This document shows positions 33,322 to 42,123 of a stretch of DNA of 64,000 bases, piece after piece. Numbering within the stretch: position 1 is the stretch's first letter; each line of letters opens with the position of its first letter. This DNA comes from JBDSKH01 sp035556655 (GTDB lineage: Bacteria > Actinomycetota > Actinomycetes > Actinomycetales > Microbacteriaceae). The translations under genes were made by a program, and so were the position numbers. Where the stretch lies: assembly GCA_035556655.1 (NCBI GenBank), contig DATMFW010000058.1, forward strand, positions 1 to 64,000, read 5' to 3'. The notes below the pieces were generated by a model. That model saw only the letters and a program-made list of their open reading frames with translations. It searched no databases and was not told where the DNA came from.

Positions 33322-34286
33322 CGGACGACGTTCGACTCTACGAGCGCATGTGCCTCATGCGCTCGTTCGAGGAGGCCTGCGCATCCGGGGTGCGCGACGG
33401 CCTCCTGCGGGGAGAACTCCATCTCGCGATCGGTCACGAGGGGGTCGGGGTGGCACTGGAGGAGTCGCTCCGACCCGCGGACTACGTCGTGGCGACCCAT
33501 CGCAGCCACCTGGCCGCGATCGCCGCGGGCGTTCCCCTTCGCCCGATGCTCGCCGAGATCTACGAGCGGGCGACGGGCCTGAGTTCCGGCAAGGGGGGTC
33601 ACCTGCATCTCTTCGATCCGGAGCGACGCTTCTCCTCCACGGGGATCGTCGGGTCGACGCTGCCGGTCGCGCTAGGGCACGCCGCGGCGATCCGGCTCGC
33701 CGGAGAGGATGCGATCGCCGTCGGCATCACCGGCGACGGCGGAACCAACTCCGGGCAGTTCGCCGAGACCCTCAACATGGCGACGCTCTGGAAGCTGCCC
33801 TTGCTCGTGATCGTGGAGGACAACGGTTGGGGGATCTCGGTCGCCGCCTCGGCGTCGATCGCGCCGCCCGGGATCGCCGCCCGCGCCCGGGCGTACGGGC
33901 TGGCGGCGTTCGAAACCGATGCGACCGACCCGCTGCGTGCCGTGGCGGATGCGGCAGAGGCATTCGCGCATGTCCGCTCGGGTGCCGGCCCGGCCCTCCT
34001 CGTCGCGACCTGCCACCGGTTCTCGGGCCACTACGAAGGAGATCCGGACCTGTACCGCACGACCGCCGAGAAGACGCGCATGCGAGAGCTCGGAGACCCG
34101 ATCGCGAACCTCCGGGCCGGCCTCATCGACGGCGGCGCCGATCCTGCGGACCTCGACGAGCGCGCGGCGCGGATTGCCGCCGAGATCGAGCAATTGCGGC
34201 GCGAGGTGCTCGCGGATTCCGCCCCGCCCGCCGCGGACGCCTTCACCGATGTCGTCGCCTCGATCACCCCGGGAGGAAACCGATGA
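33318..34286 (+). CDS. Thiamine-diphosphate dehydrogenase E1 component, alpha subunit
   Basis: 322 residues from GTG 33318 with AGGAGAGG upstream. The ThDP motif runs from GDGGTNSGQF (about 139-148) to VEDNGWG (about 167-173), and the HRSHLAAIAAGVP and GKGGHLHLF loops are as in PDH, acetoin and branched-chain E1 alpha. It decarboxylates a 2-oxoacid together with the beta subunit encoded next (4-base overlap). No E2 or E3 gene is present, so it either borrows E2/E3 from elsewhere or works without them. Confidence 0.92.
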   Translation: MTDDVRLYERMCLMRSFEEACASGVRDGLLRGELHLAIGHEGVGVALEESLRPADYVVATHRSHLAAIAAGVPLRPMLAEIYERATGLSSGKGGHLHLFDPERRFSSTGIVGSTLPVALGHAAAIRLAGEDAIAVGITGDGGTNSGQFAETLNMATLWKLPLLVIVEDNGWGISVAASASIAPPGIAARARAYGLAAFETDATDPLRAVADAAEAFAHVRSGAGPALLVATCHRFSGHYEGDPDLYRTTAEKTRMRELGDPIANLRAGLIDGGADPADLDERAARIAAEIEQLRREVLADSAPPAADAFTDVVASITPGGNR

Positions 34287-35308
34287 ACGCCGAGGCCGCA
34301 CGGGGGCCCCTCCTGCCCGACATGAACGTGTCACGCCTGATCGCCACGACCCTGCACGACGAGATGACCGCCGACGAGAGTCTGCTCGTGCTCGGCGAGG
34401 ACGTCGCCCACGGCGGGGGCACATTCGGAGCGACCCGCAATCTGCTGCGCACGTTCGGTGAGCAGCGGGTGCGTGACACCCCCATCTCCGAGATGTCCTT
34501 CGTCGGGATGGGAGTCGGTCTCGCGATGAGCGGCTACCGCCCCGTGGTCGAGGTCATGTTCGCCGACTTCCTGGGCGTGTGCCTGGAGCAGATCGTCAAC
34601 GCGGCGGCGAAGAACCGCTACATGTCGGGCGGGTCGGTGAACGTGCCGATGACGATCCGCACGGCCGCCGGTTCGATCGGCGTCGCAGCGCAGCATTCGC
34701 AGACGCTCTGGGGCATGCTGGCCCATTTCCCCGGGCTTCACGTGGTCGCCCCGAGTAATCCGTACGACTATCGCGGCCTCCTCTCGGCGGCGATGCAGAG
34801 CGATGACCCGGTCGTGGTGTTCGAGCACAAGTCCGTATACCTCCGCAAGCTGTCGTCCTTCCGGGTCGGCGCGGAGGTCCCCGCCGAGCGGTACACGGTG
34901 CCCATCGGATCGGCCGAGATCGTCCGTACCGGCGGCGACCTCACCATCGCGACCCTGAGCACGATGGTCGAAGCCACACTCGACGCCGCGGACACGCTCA
35001 GCGCGAACGGGATCGAGGCCGAGGTCGTCGATCTGCGCTCGGTCGTCCCCCTGGATGCGGACACGGTGGCGGAGTCCGTGGGACGCACGCGTCGCCTGCT
35101 GGTCGTCGACGAGGACTACCGCAGCTTCGGGCTCTCGGGCGAACTCATGAGCCGGATGCTCGAGGCGGTCGGCCCCCGCGGCCTGGATGCGGTCGGTCGC
35201 CTCGCGGTTCCCGACGTGCCGATTCCCGCCGCCCTTGACCTCGAGCGGGTCGTGATCCCGCAGGTCGAGGCGATCGTCGCGGAGAGCACCCGGCTGGTCG
35301 AGAAATGA
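34283..35308 (+). CDS. Thiamine-diphosphate dehydrogenase E1 component, beta subunit
   Basis: 341 residues. The pyrimidine-binding domain comes first (LLVLGEDVAHGGGTFGATRN; DTPISEMSFVGMGVGLAMSG, with the Glu expected to activate ThDP), then the transketolase C-terminal domain (VDLRSVVPLDADTVAESVGR). The start ATG 34283 has GGGAGGAAA upstream. It pairs with E1 alpha to form an alpha2-beta2 enzyme. Its substrate is unknown; the adjacent ureohydrolase suggests a guanidino 2-oxoacid. Confidence 0.92.
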   Translation: MNAEAARGPLLPDMNVSRLIATTLHDEMTADESLLVLGEDVAHGGGTFGATRNLLRTFGEQRVRDTPISEMSFVGMGVGLAMSGYRPVVEVMFADFLGVCLEQIVNAAAKNRYMSGGSVNVPMTIRTAAGSIGVAAQHSQTLWGMLAHFPGLHVVAPSNPYDYRGLLSAAMQSDDPVVVFEHKSVYLRKLSSFRVGAEVPAERYTVPIGSAEIVRTGGDLTIATLSTMVEATLDAADTLSANGIEAEVVDLRSVVPLDADTVAESVGRTRRLLVVDEDYRSFGLSGELMSRMLEAVGPRGLDAVGRLAVPDVPIPAALDLERVVIPQVEAIVAESTRLVEK

Positions 35309-36246
35309 GCGGGCCCCGCGGGCCCGTGGACTCCTCCCTGCACCCGCGGTTCTCCGGCCGGGACGGCTTCGCCCGGCTCCCCCGCCTGGATCAGGTGGAG
35401 AAGGCCGACGTCATCGTCGTGGGGGCGCCCTTTGACGCGGGCGTGTCGTATCGATCAGGCGCCCGGTTCGGACCCAACCACATCCGCGAGGCGTCGCGGT
35501 TGCTGCGCCCGTACAACCCGGCGCAGCAGATCGCGCCGTTCTCGAGGATCCAGGTCGCCGACGCGGGCGACCTATCCATCAACCCGTTCGATATCGGCGA
35601 GGCGATCCGCACCATCGAGACCGCGGCGGATGAGCTCGGTTCGGGCGGCGCCCGGCTGGTGACGCTGGGCGGCGACCACACCATCGCGCTTCCGCTGCTG
35701 CGATCCCTCGCGAAACGGCACGGGCCGGTGGCGCTCGTCCATTTCGACGCCCACCTGGACACCTGGGACACCTATTTCGGTGCCGCCTACACGCACGGCA
35801 CGCCGTTCCGGCGGGCGTCGGAAGAGGGGATCCTGGCGGCCGGGAAGCTCTCCCACGTCGGAACCCGCGGTCCGTTGTACTCCGCGGACGATCTCGGCGC
35901 CGATCGCGGCTTCGGGTTCGAGATCGTGTCGTCGACCGACGTCGGCCGGGCGGGTGTCGACGCGATCGCCGACGGCATCCGGAGACGCGTCGGCGATGCG
36001 CCCCTGTACGTCTCGATCGACATCGACGTGCTGGATCCTGCGCATGCTCCGGGGACGGGGACGCCCGAAGCGGGCGGGCTGACCAGCCGTGAGCTGCTGG
36101 AGCTGATCCGCGGCCTGGCCGGTTGCCGCATCGTGGGCGCGGACGTGGTCGAGGTGTCGCCGGCGTACGACCATGCCGAGATCACGGGTGTCGCCGCGGC
36201 GCACGTCGCCTACGAGCTGATCTCGCTCATGGCCGCGACCGGATGA
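35305..36246 (+). CDS. Ureohydrolase (agmatinase / guanidino-acid hydrolase family)
   Basis: 313 residues. Binuclear Mn ligands are visible: His125 (GGDH), Asp148, His150 and Asp152 (DAHLD), and Asp239 and Asp241 (SIDID). VLDPAHAPGTGTPEAGGLTS follows. The YTHGTPFRR loop (162-170) is typical of agmatinases, guanidinobutyrases and guanidinopropionases, which release urea from a guanidino compound. It overlaps E1 beta by four bases and converges with ackA (20-base overlap of 3' ends). Choice between agmatine and a guanidino acid cannot be made from motifs. Confidence 0.9.
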   Translation: MSGPRGPVDSSLHPRFSGRDGFARLPRLDQVEKADVIVVGAPFDAGVSYRSGARFGPNHIREASRLLRPYNPAQQIAPFSRIQVADAGDLSINPFDIGEAIRTIETAADELGSGGARLVTLGGDHTIALPLLRSLAKRHGPVALVHFDAHLDTWDTYFGAAYTHGTPFRRASEEGILAAGKLSHVGTRGPLYSADDLGADRGFGFEIVSSTDVGRAGVDAIADGIRRRVGDAPLYVSIDIDVLDPAHAPGTGTPEAGGLTSRELLELIRGLAGCRIVGADVVEVSPAYDHAEITGVAAAHVAYELISLMAATG

Positions 36247-37327
36247 CGTCGGCGACCTCGCGCGCGATCTGCAATTCCTCGTCGGTGGGGATGACAAGTA
36301 CGGCCACGGCGGACCCGGAACCCGAAATAGCGCGTTCCGTGTTCGCCTGAGCCGCGTTGAGCTCCGGGTCCACGGCGAGCCCCAGGAACCCGAGACCCTC
36401 GACCGCACGCGCCCGGATCACCTCCGAGTTCTCTCCCACCCCCGCGGTGAACACGAGCGCATCGAGGCCGCCGAGCCCGGCGGCATAGGCCCCGATGTAG
36501 TGCCTCAGGCGGTGCACGTAGATGTCGACGGCCAGCGCCGCCTCGGGGGTGGAGGCCGCGAGCAGGTCCCGCATGTCGGCATGCCCACCCAGCCCCAGCA
36601 ATCCGCTGCGCCGGTTGAGCAGATCGTCGATCCCCTGCGCATCGAAGGCGCCGACCCGCTGCAGATGCAGCAGCACCGCCGGATCGATGTCGCCCGAGCG
36701 CGTGCCCATCACCAGGCCCTCCAGCGGCGTCATCCCCATCGAGGTGTCGACCGAACGCCCGCCCCGGATCGCGGTGATCGAGGCGCCGTTGCCGAGATGC
36801 GCGACGATCAGGCGCAGGTCGGCGAGCGGGCGCCCGAGGAGGGCTGCGGCTCGCTCCGACACATACCGGTACGACGTCCCGTGGAAGCCGTAGCGGCGCA
36901 CCCCGTGCCGAGCGGCGACCTCGCGATCGATGGCGTAGGTGTACGCGTCGGGCGGCAGCGTCGCGTGGAACGCGGTGTCGAAGACGGCGACGTGCGGCAC
37001 GTCGGGCAGCGCGGCCCGCGCCGCACGGATTCCCGCCACACCTGGCGGGTTGTGCAGCGGCGCCAGTTCCGACAGCCGGTCGATCTCGGCCTCGACGTCA
37101 TCGTCGATGCGTACCGCCTCCGAGTACACCGAGCCGCCATGCACCACGCGGTGCCCGACGGCGTCGATGCTCGCGACATCCAACTCGGACAGCACGCTGT
37201 CCAGCGCGACGGCGTAATCGGTCACGCGCTCGACGACGCCGGAACCGATGGAGGTGCCCGCATCGACATCGCGCACCTCCCATTTCAGCGACGACGACCC
37301 GGCGTTGACGACGAAGACCCGCGTCAT
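36227..37327 (-). CDS. ackA: Acetate kinase
   Basis: 366 residues. VNAGSSSLKWEV at the N-terminus, HNPPGVAGI, VFDTAFHATLPPDAYTYAID, RRYGFHGTSY, HLGNGASITAI and FTAGVGENS are all acetate kinase signatures. It makes ATP from acetyl phosphate and ADP (reversible). It overlaps pta by four bases (ATGA), the usual pta-ackA order. It is slightly shorter than the E. coli protein (400), as is usual in Actinobacteria. Confidence 0.97.
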   Translation of the reverse strand: MTRVFVVNAGSSSLKWEVRDVDAGTSIGSGVVERVTDYAVALDSVLSELDVASIDAVGHRVVHGGSVYSEAVRIDDDVEAEIDRLSELAPLHNPPGVAGIRAARAALPDVPHVAVFDTAFHATLPPDAYTYAIDREVAARHGVRRYGFHGTSYRYVSERAAALLGRPLADLRLIVAHLGNGASITAIRGGRSVDTSMGMTPLEGLVMGTRSGDIDPAVLLHLQRVGAFDAQGIDDLLNRRSGLLGLGGHADMRDLLAASTPEAALAVDIYVHRLRHYIGAYAAGLGGLDALVFTAGVGENSEVIRARAVEGLGFLGLAVDPELNAAQANTERAISGSGSAVAVLVIPTDEELQIAREVADVIRSRP

Positions 37328-39384
37328 GAGTTCTGACCCTGGATCGCCGTGATGGCGATCGTGTTGACGATGTCGCGCACGAGGGCCCCGCGCGAGAGGT
37401 CGTTGATCGGTTTGGCGAGCCCCTGCAGCACCGGCCCGATCGCGACCGCACCGGCCGAGCGCTGCACCGCCTTGTAGGTGTTGTTGCCGGTGTTGAGATC
37501 GGGGAAGACGAACACGGTCGCGCGACCGGCGACCTCCGACCCCGGCATCTTCGACTCCCCGACGGAGGGGTCGGCGGCGGCGTCGTACTGGATCGGACCG
37601 GCGACGGGCAGCTCGGGCGCGCGCTTCTTCACCAGCGCCGTCGCCTCGCGCACGCGGTCGACATCGGCCCCCGAACCGGACTCGCCGGTCGAGTACGACA
37701 ACATCGCCACGCGCGGTTCGATGCCGAAGCGCCGGGCCGTCTCGGCGGACGAGATGGCGATGTCGGCGAGCTGCTCGACCGTCGGCTCCGGGATCACGGC
37801 GCAGTCGCCGTAGACCAGCACCCGGTCCGCGAGCGCCATCAGGAACACGCTCGACACCACCGAGACCCCGGGTGTGGTCTTCACGATCTCGAACCCCGGC
37901 CGGATCGTGTGCGCCGTCGTGTGCCGGGCACCCGACACCATCCCGTCGGCCATGCCGAGGTGCACCATCAGCGTGCCGAAGTACGACACGTCGGTCACCG
38001 TGTCCTCGGCGGCCTGCCGTGAGATGCCCTTGTGCTTGCGCGCCTCGAAATACACGTCGGTGAACCGCTCGTGCAGCTCCGGGTCGGTCGTCGACACGAC
38101 GCGGGCGGATGCGATGTCGGCCCCCAGCGCCGCCGCCCGCGCCCGCACAGCGGCTTCGTCCCCGAGGATCGTGAGCTCAGCCACCCCGCGCTGCAGCACG
38201 ATGCCGGCCGCCTGCAGGATGCGGTCGTCGTCGCCCTCGGGCAGCACGATGTGCCGCTTGTCAGCACGAGCGCGTTCGACGAGCAGATGCTCGAAGCGCA
38301 AGGGAGTCATCGCCGGCGAGCTCGGCAGCGAGAGCCTGCGCATCAGCTCCGCGGCGTCGACGTGCTGCTCGAACAGCGCCAGCGCTGTCGCGTACTTCTG
38401 CGGCGAGTCCGCGGCGAGGCGGCTGCGGGCGTGGGTGATGCGCACGGCGGTGTCGTAGGTGCCGAGCTCGTTGGCGGCGATCGGCAGTGTCGCGCCGAGC
38501 CCGTCGAGCAACTGCTGCACGGCCGGCGCCACCGGGAAGCCGCCGTTCAGCACGATGCCGGTCAGCATCGGGAAGGTCGGCGACAGGTGCGCCATCAGCG
38601 CGCCGAGCACGACCTCGGAGCGGTCGGCGGGGACCACCACCACCGCGCCCTCCGTCAGCCGCGGCAGCACGTTGTCGAGCGACATCGCGGCGACGACGGT
38701 GTCGCGCACCGGCCGATCGAGCCCGGCCTCGTCGCCCGAGACGAGCCGCGCATCCGCCGCCGTGAGCACGTGGCGCAGCAGCGGCGCGGTGAGGTCGGCG
38801 TCCTCGGGAAGCGCCCAGCCTCCCACCGCCGCGGCGATCTGCTCGAGCTCGGCCGGGTCGGCGCGGTTGACGATGACGCCGAGCTCGGTGGCGTGCTCGG
38901 CCCGCAGTTCGTCGGTGGAGACCCGGGCGAGTCCGGCGAGCGCGTCGGCACGGCGGTATGCCCCGTTCTCGTTCCGGCCGCCGAGCACGAGCAGCACCGG
39001 GGCGGCGAGGTTGGCGGCGATGCGCGCGTTGGTGGCGAGCTCGGTCGGTGATCCGACATCGGTGTAGTCGGATCCCAGGATGACGACGGCGTCACAGGCG
39101 CCCTCCATCGCTGCGAAACGATCGACGATCGTGGCGAGCGCGGCATCCGGGTTCTCGTGCAGTTCGGCGTAGCCGGTTCCGACGCACCGGTCATAGTCCA
39201 GCGGCGCGCTCGCGTGCTCGAGCAGCATCTCGAGCACGTAGTCACGGTCGGGACCGGTGCGGGAGATGGGCCGGAACACGCCGACCCGGGCGACGGAGCC
39301 CTTCAACGTCTCGAGCAGACCGACCGCGATCGTCGACTTGCCCGTCCCGCCCTCGGCGGAGGTCACATAGATGCGGGTGGCCAC
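37324..39384 (-). CDS. pta: Phosphate acetyltransferase
   Basis: 686 residues, the long Pta type. The N-terminal P-loop-like domain (SAEGGTGKSTIAVGLLETLK, about 9-28) is followed by a DRTGG domain and the catalytic PTA_PTB domain (about 360-680) with KHKGISRQAAED, VSGARHTTAHTIRP and FPDLNTGNNTYKAVQR. It converts acetyl-CoA and phosphate to acetyl phosphate for ackA. A start at ATG 39382-39384 gives the expected N-terminus. Confidence 0.97.
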   Translation of the reverse strand: MATRIYVTSAEGGTGKSTIAVGLLETLKGSVARVGVFRPISRTGPDRDYVLEMLLEHASAPLDYDRCVGTGYAELHENPDAALATIVDRFAAMEGACDAVVILGSDYTDVGSPTELATNARIAANLAAPVLLVLGGRNENGAYRRADALAGLARVSTDELRAEHATELGVIVNRADPAELEQIAAAVGGWALPEDADLTAPLLRHVLTAADARLVSGDEAGLDRPVRDTVVAAMSLDNVLPRLTEGAVVVVPADRSEVVLGALMAHLSPTFPMLTGIVLNGGFPVAPAVQQLLDGLGATLPIAANELGTYDTAVRITHARSRLAADSPQKYATALALFEQHVDAAELMRRLSLPSSPAMTPLRFEHLLVERARADKRHIVLPEGDDDRILQAAGIVLQRGVAELTILGDEAAVRARAAALGADIASARVVSTTDPELHERFTDVYFEARKHKGISRQAAEDTVTDVSYFGTLMVHLGMADGMVSGARHTTAHTIRPGFEIVKTTPGVSVVSSVFLMALADRVLVYGDCAVIPEPTVEQLADIAISSAETARRFGIEPRVAMLSYSTGESGSGADVDRVREATALVKKRAPELPVAGPIQYDAAADPSVGESKMPGSEVAGRATVFVFPDLNTGNNTYKAVQRSAGAVAIGPVLQGLAKPINDLSRGALVRDIVNTIAITAIQGQNS

Positions 39385-39494
39385 GGCCCCACGCTACGCG
39401 AGCCGGATGAGAGCGAGGCGGAGCCCGAGTGGCCGTCTCCCCAGCCGCCACCCGAGCATTCCCCCAGGAACTTCTTCTGTCCTCTTGCCCGAAG

Positions 39495-39597
39495 AGACGG
39501 GGGAATCACCCGGCTATGACGCGAACGGGAGGGTTAAACCCGCGTTTCACCCGCTCGACCCCCCGTCTGGGGGCCGCGTGTCCTCATTTTGGAGGAC
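39495..39597 (+). promoter_or_regulatory. Structured leader with mutually exclusive stems
   Basis: AGACGGGGG (39495-39503) can pair with CCCCCGTCT (39560-39568), closing a 56-base interior that holds CGGG...CCCG around GGTTAA. The same CCCCC can instead form the hairpin CCCCC-GTCT-GGGGG (39560-39573). A further stem GTCCTC/GAGGAC (39580-39597) follows. It lies in the 297-base gap upstream of the DUF2510 gene. The arrangement resembles an attenuator or riboswitch, but matches no class I recognise. Confidence 0.35.
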
Positions 39598-39681
39598 TAA
39601 CCTGTCACCAACGGAGAACAGTGTCCCAACCGCTGTACCCCGCGAAACTCTCAGCCCCCATATTCCCCGGAGTCACCCCCC

Positions 39682-39861
39682 ATGACTGTCAACCCGACCA
39701 ACTCCGCCGCGCCCGCCGGCTGGTACCGCGACCCCCTGGGCATCCCCCAGCTGCGCTGGTGGAACGGCATCGGCTGGACCAACCACATCCAGGAGGAGCG
39801 CGCCGAGCTCCACGCCTGGGGCACCGGTGCTCAGCTGAACCTGGCGCCGAACGTCGCGTAG
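39682..39861 (+). CDS. Small DUF2510 protein
   Basis: 59 residues. AGWYRDPLGIPQLRWWNGIG, then WTNHI, is the DUF2510 signature (about 11-35), a short WW-like motif found at the N-termini of many actinobacterial membrane proteins. Here it is almost the entire protein, with no membrane helix. The start ATG 39682 has GGAG about ten bases upstream. It is followed by a tandem palindromic repeat. It may be a truncated or stand-alone adaptor. Confidence 0.75.
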   Translation: MTVNPTNSAAPAGWYRDPLGIPQLRWWNGIGWTNHIQEERAELHAWGTGAQLNLAPNVA

Positions 39862-39874
39862 GTTCCGCGGGGAT

Positions 39875-39938
39875 CTCGATACGCCGCGACGCGGCTACTC
39901 GATCACCTCGATACGCCGCGACGCGGCTACTCGATCAC
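39875..39938. repeat. Tandem pair of dispersed palindromic repeats, copies 4 and 5
   Basis: Two identical 32-base units (39875-39906 and 39907-39938), each CTCGATACGCCGCG-AC-GCGGCTACTCGATCAC-like, stand head to tail between the DUF2510 gene and the response-regulator stop. The exact identity points to recent duplication. Confidence 0.88.
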
Positions 39939-39942
39939 CGGG

Positions 39943-40590
39943 TCAGCGCTGGAGGAAGGCGAGCACCGCGAGCACGCGGCGGTGATCGGAGCCCGAGTCC
40001 TCGAGCCCGAGCTTGCCGAAGATCGCGGTCACGTTCTTCTCCACGGCTCCGACGCCGATGAACAGCTGCTTGCCGATGGCGGCGTTCGTCCGGCCCTCCG
40101 CCATCAACTGAAGAACCTCGCGCTCGCGCGGCGTGAGTGACGCGAGCGGGTCGTTCCGCCGGCCGAGCAACTGCGCGACGACCTCCGGGTCGAGCACGGT
40201 CCCGCCGTCGGCGATCCGGTCGACGGCGTCGACCAGCTCGTGCAGCGACGCCACCCTGTCCTTCAGCAGATAGCCGACCCCTCCGCTGCCGGAACCCAGC
40301 AGTTCCTGCGCGTAGGCGACCTCGACGTACTGCGACAGCAGCAGGATGCCGGTGGCCGGCAGCAGGGAGCGCAGCTCGATCGCCGCCCGCACGCCCTCGT
40401 CGCGGAAGGTGGGCGGCATCCGGACGTCCAGGACGGCGAGGTCGGGGGCGAGGGCGACGACCTCGGCCAGCAGGTGCCGGGCATCGCCGAAGGCTCCGAC
40501 GACGTCGTGGCCTGCCTCGGTCAGGACGCGGACGAGGCCCTCGCGCAGCAGCACGGAGTCATCGGCGACGACGACGCGGAGGGAGGACAC
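39943..40590 (-). CDS. NarL/LuxR-type response regulator
   Basis: 215 residues. The receiver domain has Asp10/Asp11 (VADD), phospho-acceptor Asp55 (VLDVRMPP) and Lys in GYLLKDRV. The C-terminal LuxR HTH begins SLTPREREVLQLMAEGRTNA (about 151-170) with recognition helix GVGAVEKNVTAIF. It pairs with the histidine kinase encoded upstream on the same strand, although a palindromic repeat separates them. Target genes are unknown. Confidence 0.93.
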   Translation of the reverse strand: MSSLRVVVADDSVLLREGLVRVLTEAGHDVVGAFGDARHLLAEVVALAPDLAVLDVRMPPTFRDEGVRAAIELRSLLPATGILLLSQYVEVAYAQELLGSGSGGVGYLLKDRVASLHELVDAVDRIADGGTVLDPEVVAQLLGRRNDPLASLTPREREVLQLMAEGRTNAAIGKQLFIGVGAVEKNVTAIFGKLGLEDSGSDHRRVLAVLAFLQR

Positions 40591-40617
40591 GGCTCCCAGC
40601 GTAGAGGGGGGCGGGGG

Positions 40618-40651
40618 TCTCGATACGCGCCTGCGGCGCTACTCGACCACC
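40618..40651. repeat. Dispersed palindromic repeat, copy 6
   Basis: TCTCGATACGCGCC-TGC-GGCGCTACTCGACCACC-like element between the histidine kinase stop (40653) and the response-regulator start. It may terminate or attenuate transcription within the two-component pair. Confidence 0.85.
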
Positions 40652-40652
40652 G

Positions 40653-41984
40653 CTACCCGGCCAGCGGGAGCTTCGCCAGCACCGTGGTGGGGCCGCCGTC
40701 GGGGCTCGTCACCTCGAGGGTGCCGCCGAGACCGTGCACGCGCTCGTGCAGCCCCGCGATGCCGTGACCGGCGACCGCCACCGCTCCGCCACGCCCGTCG
40801 TCGCCCACTTCGACCTCCAGCGCGCCGCCGGCGATGCGCACGACGACGGTCGCCGCCGCGGCTTCGGCGTGTTTCGCCGCATTGGTGAGGGCCTCCGCCG
40901 CGATGAAATACGCGTTGCGCTGCAACTCCTCCGGCAGCACGGTGCCGTCGGGCAGCTCGCTGGCGACGGTCGTCGGCAGCGGGGCCCGCACCGCGAGGGA
41001 TTCCAGCGCCGCGACGAGTCCGCGGTCGAGCAGGATCGGCGGCGCGAAGCCCCGCGACAGGGCACGGAGCTCATCCAGCGCATCCTTCGACTGCTGAAGA
41101 GCCTCCTCGATGAGCGCCCGGGCCGCCGCGGGATCCGCATCGAGCTGACGGTCGGCGGCCGCGAGGTCCATCTGCAGGCGCACCAGGCGCTGCTGAGGAC
41201 CGTCGTGGATGTCGCGCTCGAGCCGGCGCAGGGCGGTGCCCTCGGCGGCGACGGCCGCGCTTCGCGAGGAGGCGAGGCCGGTGACCTGCTGCTGGAGGAC
41301 CTCGCTGAGGAAGGCGGACAGCATCCCCTTGGCGATGCCGTAATGCACCCAGGTGAGGCCGCGGGTGACGAACGGCAGGGTCAGGGTGAACAGGATGCCC
41401 ACCACGAGGAAGAAGATGCTGTCGTTGGCCCGACCGGCGGCCTCCGACAGATCGGAACCGAAGTCGCCCGTGGTGACGCCCCAGAACGTCCAGTCGCGAT
41501 CGGTGCCGTAGGGGATGTAGCGCTGCCAGAACCAGTAGCTCAGACCCCCGAGCGCGGTCGAGGTCCAGACGATCGTGATCGTCCAGGTCACGATGCCGAC
41601 GATCGGGTTGATGACCATCGTGTGCAGCAGGTACAGCCAGTAGTGCCCGTCGACGGTGGGGGCGATGATCTTGGCGAACGGGCTCGCCTGCGGCGCCACC
41701 CTGTCCCACTTGGGCGGGGTGATCGCGGGGAAGCCGGCCCCGCGCAACCGCAGCAGCTCGAACATGCCGAACCCGCGGGCGATGAACAGGGCGGCCAGCA
41801 CGATGAAGACGCCGACGACGATGAAGATCATGCCGACGCCGGTGAAGAACACGGATGCAGTCAGCGAGATCCCGACCACGACGATGGGCAGCAGCGGCAG
41901 CAGGAAGCCGAGCTCTCGCGGAACGCCGCGCCAGAGTCGGGCGTAGAGGGGCGGGGTGCGGGTGGGCATGGTCGTGGTCGTCAT
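40653..41984 (-). CDS. Membrane sensor histidine kinase (HisKA_3)
   Basis: 443 residues. The N-terminus carries membrane helices (about 25-70, 120-150 and 190-210), consistent with the DUF1700/Spo0B-like sensor domain of actinobacterial two-component kinases. The dimerisation segment LERDIHDGPQQRLVRLQMDL carries phospho-acceptor His260, and the HATPase_c domain shows NAAKHAEAA (N box) and DDGRGG...GIAGLHERV. The start MTTTTMPTRT at 41982-41984 was chosen, ignoring extra upstream codons. It phosphorylates the adjacent LuxR-type regulator. Confidence 0.92.
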   Translation of the reverse strand: MTTTTMPTRTPPLYARLWRGVPRELGFLLPLLPIVVVGISLTASVFFTGVGMIFIVVGVFIVLAALFIARGFGMFELLRLRGAGFPAITPPKWDRVAPQASPFAKIIAPTVDGHYWLYLLHTMVINPIVGIVTWTITIVWTSTALGGLSYWFWQRYIPYGTDRDWTFWGVTTGDFGSDLSEAAGRANDSIFFLVVGILFTLTLPFVTRGLTWVHYGIAKGMLSAFLSEVLQQQVTGLASSRSAAVAAEGTALRRLERDIHDGPQQRLVRLQMDLAAADRQLDADPAAARALIEEALQQSKDALDELRALSRGFAPPILLDRGLVAALESLAVRAPLPTTVASELPDGTVLPEELQRNAYFIAAEALTNAAKHAEAAAATVVVRIAGGALEVEVGDDGRGGAVAVAGHGIAGLHERVHGLGGTLEVTSPDGGPTTVLAKLPLAG

Positions 41985-42123
41985 TCTTTCAGCGTCGCGA
42001 CGAAGCCGGGCCCGCGGCATCCGGCGAGCGCCCGGAACCGGGTGGGGTTAGCCCCCGTCGCGGGCTCGTTAGCCCAGCCTCAGCTTGCTTGCGACATCGG
42101 GGCCGCTGAGTAGCGTTGAGCAC

